A stretch of 5,767 bases of DNA, from positions 1 to 5,767 of the forward strand of contig JAITGB010000125.1 in NCBI GenBank assembly GCA_031280945.1, read 5' to 3'. Below the pieces are notes generated by a model. The model saw nothing but the letters and a program-made list of their open reading frames with translations, made no database searches and was not told the DNA's origin. Shown here piece after piece: positions 4,740 through 5,767 of the stretch; the first letter of the stretch is position 1, and each line of letters begins with the position of its first letter. Both the position numbers and the translations under genes were made by a program. The stretch comes from Spirochaetales bacterium (GTDB lineage Bacteria > Spirochaetota > Spirochaetia > DTKZ01).

Positions 4740-5767
4740 ATGGCGCAGAAACGAATTTTAACGGGAGACCGTCCGACAGGGCGGCTTCATCTGGGGCATT
4801 ATGTGGGCTCGCTCGCAAACAGGGTGCGGCTGCAGAATGAATATGAGTGTTTTTTTATTGTGGCGGATTTGCATACGCTCACGACAAAGCCGGGGCCCGA
4901 GGACGTGGCGGCTCTTGCGGAGAACGCTCGGCAGATGGTTTTAGATTATCTTGCCTGCGGGATAGACCCGGAAAAATCGGTGATTTATCTTCAGTCGGCT
5001 GTGCATGAGGTGTACGAGCTTGACCTTATTTTTGAGATGCTTGTTACCGTTCCCCGGCTTCAGAGGATTCCGAGCTTAAAGGATATGGCGAAGTCCGCGA
5101 ATCTTGCAGAGATGCCTTTTGGTCTTTTGGGCTATCCTGTGCTTCAGGCTGCGGATATTCTTTTGCCGCGGGCTCATCTTGTTCCTGTGGGAAAGGACAA
5201 CGAGAGCCACGTTGAGCTTACGCGGGAGATTGCGCGGAGGTTCAATAACTTGTACGGGGAGGTTTTCCCTGTTCCCGATGTGCTTTTGGGCGAAGTGCCG
5301 ACCCTGGTGGGGACGGACGGAGGGGCGAAGATGTCGAAATCCATTGGCAACGCGATTATGCTTTCTGACGATGCGCGGACTGTTGAAAAAAAAGTTATGG
5401 GTATGTATACGGACCCGAACAGAATCCGCGCGGATATTCCGGGGCGGGTCAAGGGAAATCCTGTTTTTGCGTATCACGATATTTTTAACCGCGACAAGGC
5501 AATGGTCGAGGAACTGAAGGCGCGTTACGTAAAGGGGAAGGTGGGCGATGTGGAAGTCAAGGAGAGGCTCCACGAAGCCCTGAATGTTTTCCTTGAGCCT
5601 CTGCGCGAGAAGCGGGCTTTTTTTGAGAGCCGCAAGGGTTTTGTGGACGAGGTAATGTATTCGGGGACTCTGCGCATGAGGGAGGAAGCCCGCAAGACCC
5701 TTGACGCGGCCCAGAAAGCCATGGGGCTTTCGGCTGTGTGGAACAGAATCAGCCGCAAGGCAGAGGA
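4740..5767 (+). CDS. trpS: Tryptophanyl-tRNA synthetase (3' end outside window)
   Basis: A class Ic aminoacyl-tRNA synthetase that attaches tryptophan to tRNA-Trp in the cytoplasm. 342 residues are visible with no stop, so the gene continues beyond the window; bacterial TrpRS is usually 325-355 residues, so little is missing. The N-terminus RILTGDRPTGRLHLGHYVGS (5-24) is typical, with the HIGH signature as HLGH at 17-20. The FFIVADLH region lies at about 38-45, the QAADILL segment is followed by VPVGKDNESHVELTREIA (tRNA/Trp-pocket region), and the second signature is exact, KMSKS at 197-201, followed by IGN. The C-terminal helical anticodon-binding part is present (GMYTDPNR onward). The reading frame is intact throughout. 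Third positions favour T and G (leucine about 19 CTT to 3 CTC), opposite to the helicase gene on the same strand. It starts 204 bp after the PAP2-like gene and appears to have its own promoter. Confidence 0.97.
   Translation, partial: MAQKRILTGDRPTGRLHLGHYVGSLANRVRLQNEYECFFIVADLHTLTTKPGPEDVAALAENARQMVLDYLACGIDPEKSVIYLQSAVHEVYELDLIFEMLVTVPRLQRIPSLKDMAKSANLAEMPFGLLGYPVLQAADILLPRAHLVPVGKDNESHVELTREIARRFNNLYGEVFPVPDVLLGEVPTLVGTDGGAKMSKSIGNAIMLSDDARTVEKKVMGMYTDPNRIRADIPGRVKGNPVFAYHDIFNRDKAMVEELKARYVKGKVGDVEVKERLHEALNVFLEPLREKRAFFESRKGFVDEVMYSGTLRMREEARKTLDAAQKAMGLSAVWNRISRKAE

Noticed and set aside
5076..5573. Minus-strand open frame of 165 codons opposite trpS
   Set aside because: It is fully antisense to the conserved TrpRS core, including KMSKS, and its translation shows no recognisable domain.

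Overview
The window reads as a compact, moderately GC-rich bacterial chromosome segment from an anaerobic fermenter. The clearest lifestyle marker is a two-gene unit for [FeFe]-hydrogenase biogenesis: a TM1266-type small regulator overlapping hydE. The gene mix and the strong strand-dependent codon bias make a Treponema-like spirochaete my best guess. That is inference from general style, not from a marker gene. All six genes lie on the + strand.

Layout. Positions 1-1224 hold the 3' part of a UvrD/Rep superfamily 1A helicase, whose 5' end is outside the window. It has an unusually short linker before motif V and a possible sliding-clamp-binding peptide at its C-terminus. Positions 1289-2197 encode an unrecognised protein with about four membrane segments. 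The 496 bp from 2198 to 2693 is non-coding. Its first half is a dense GC-rich hairpin cluster (about 2260-2387) followed by a perfect inverted repeat (2388-2412). Its second half carries a good sigma70-type promoter (2472-2500) and a leader of about 190 nt ahead of the regulator-hydE operon (2694-4078). A divergent PAP2 (DUF212/YuiD-like) membrane protein follows at 4101-4535. Positions 4536-4739 contain a second, inverted copy of the hairpin-associated repeat. trpS starts at 4740 and runs off the window.

How the genes fit together. Only the regulator and hydE form an obvious functional unit, joined by a gene overlap. The helicase (DNA repair), the PAP2-like protein (envelope or lipid) and trpS (translation) are unrelated housekeeping-type genes. 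They appear to have their own promoters: three of the four visible authentic starts other than hydE lack a clear Shine-Dalgarno and instead have a GGGTAT/-10-like block ending 6-8 nt before the ATG, suggesting leaderless transcripts.

I found no undescribed multi-gene defence, mobile or biosynthetic system here. The most interesting signals are the two oppositely oriented copies of a 25-nt repeat core flanked by hairpins, the recurring GGGTAT start-proximal element, the mirror-image codon usage of the helicase and trpS on the same strand, and the 2B-less helicase architecture.
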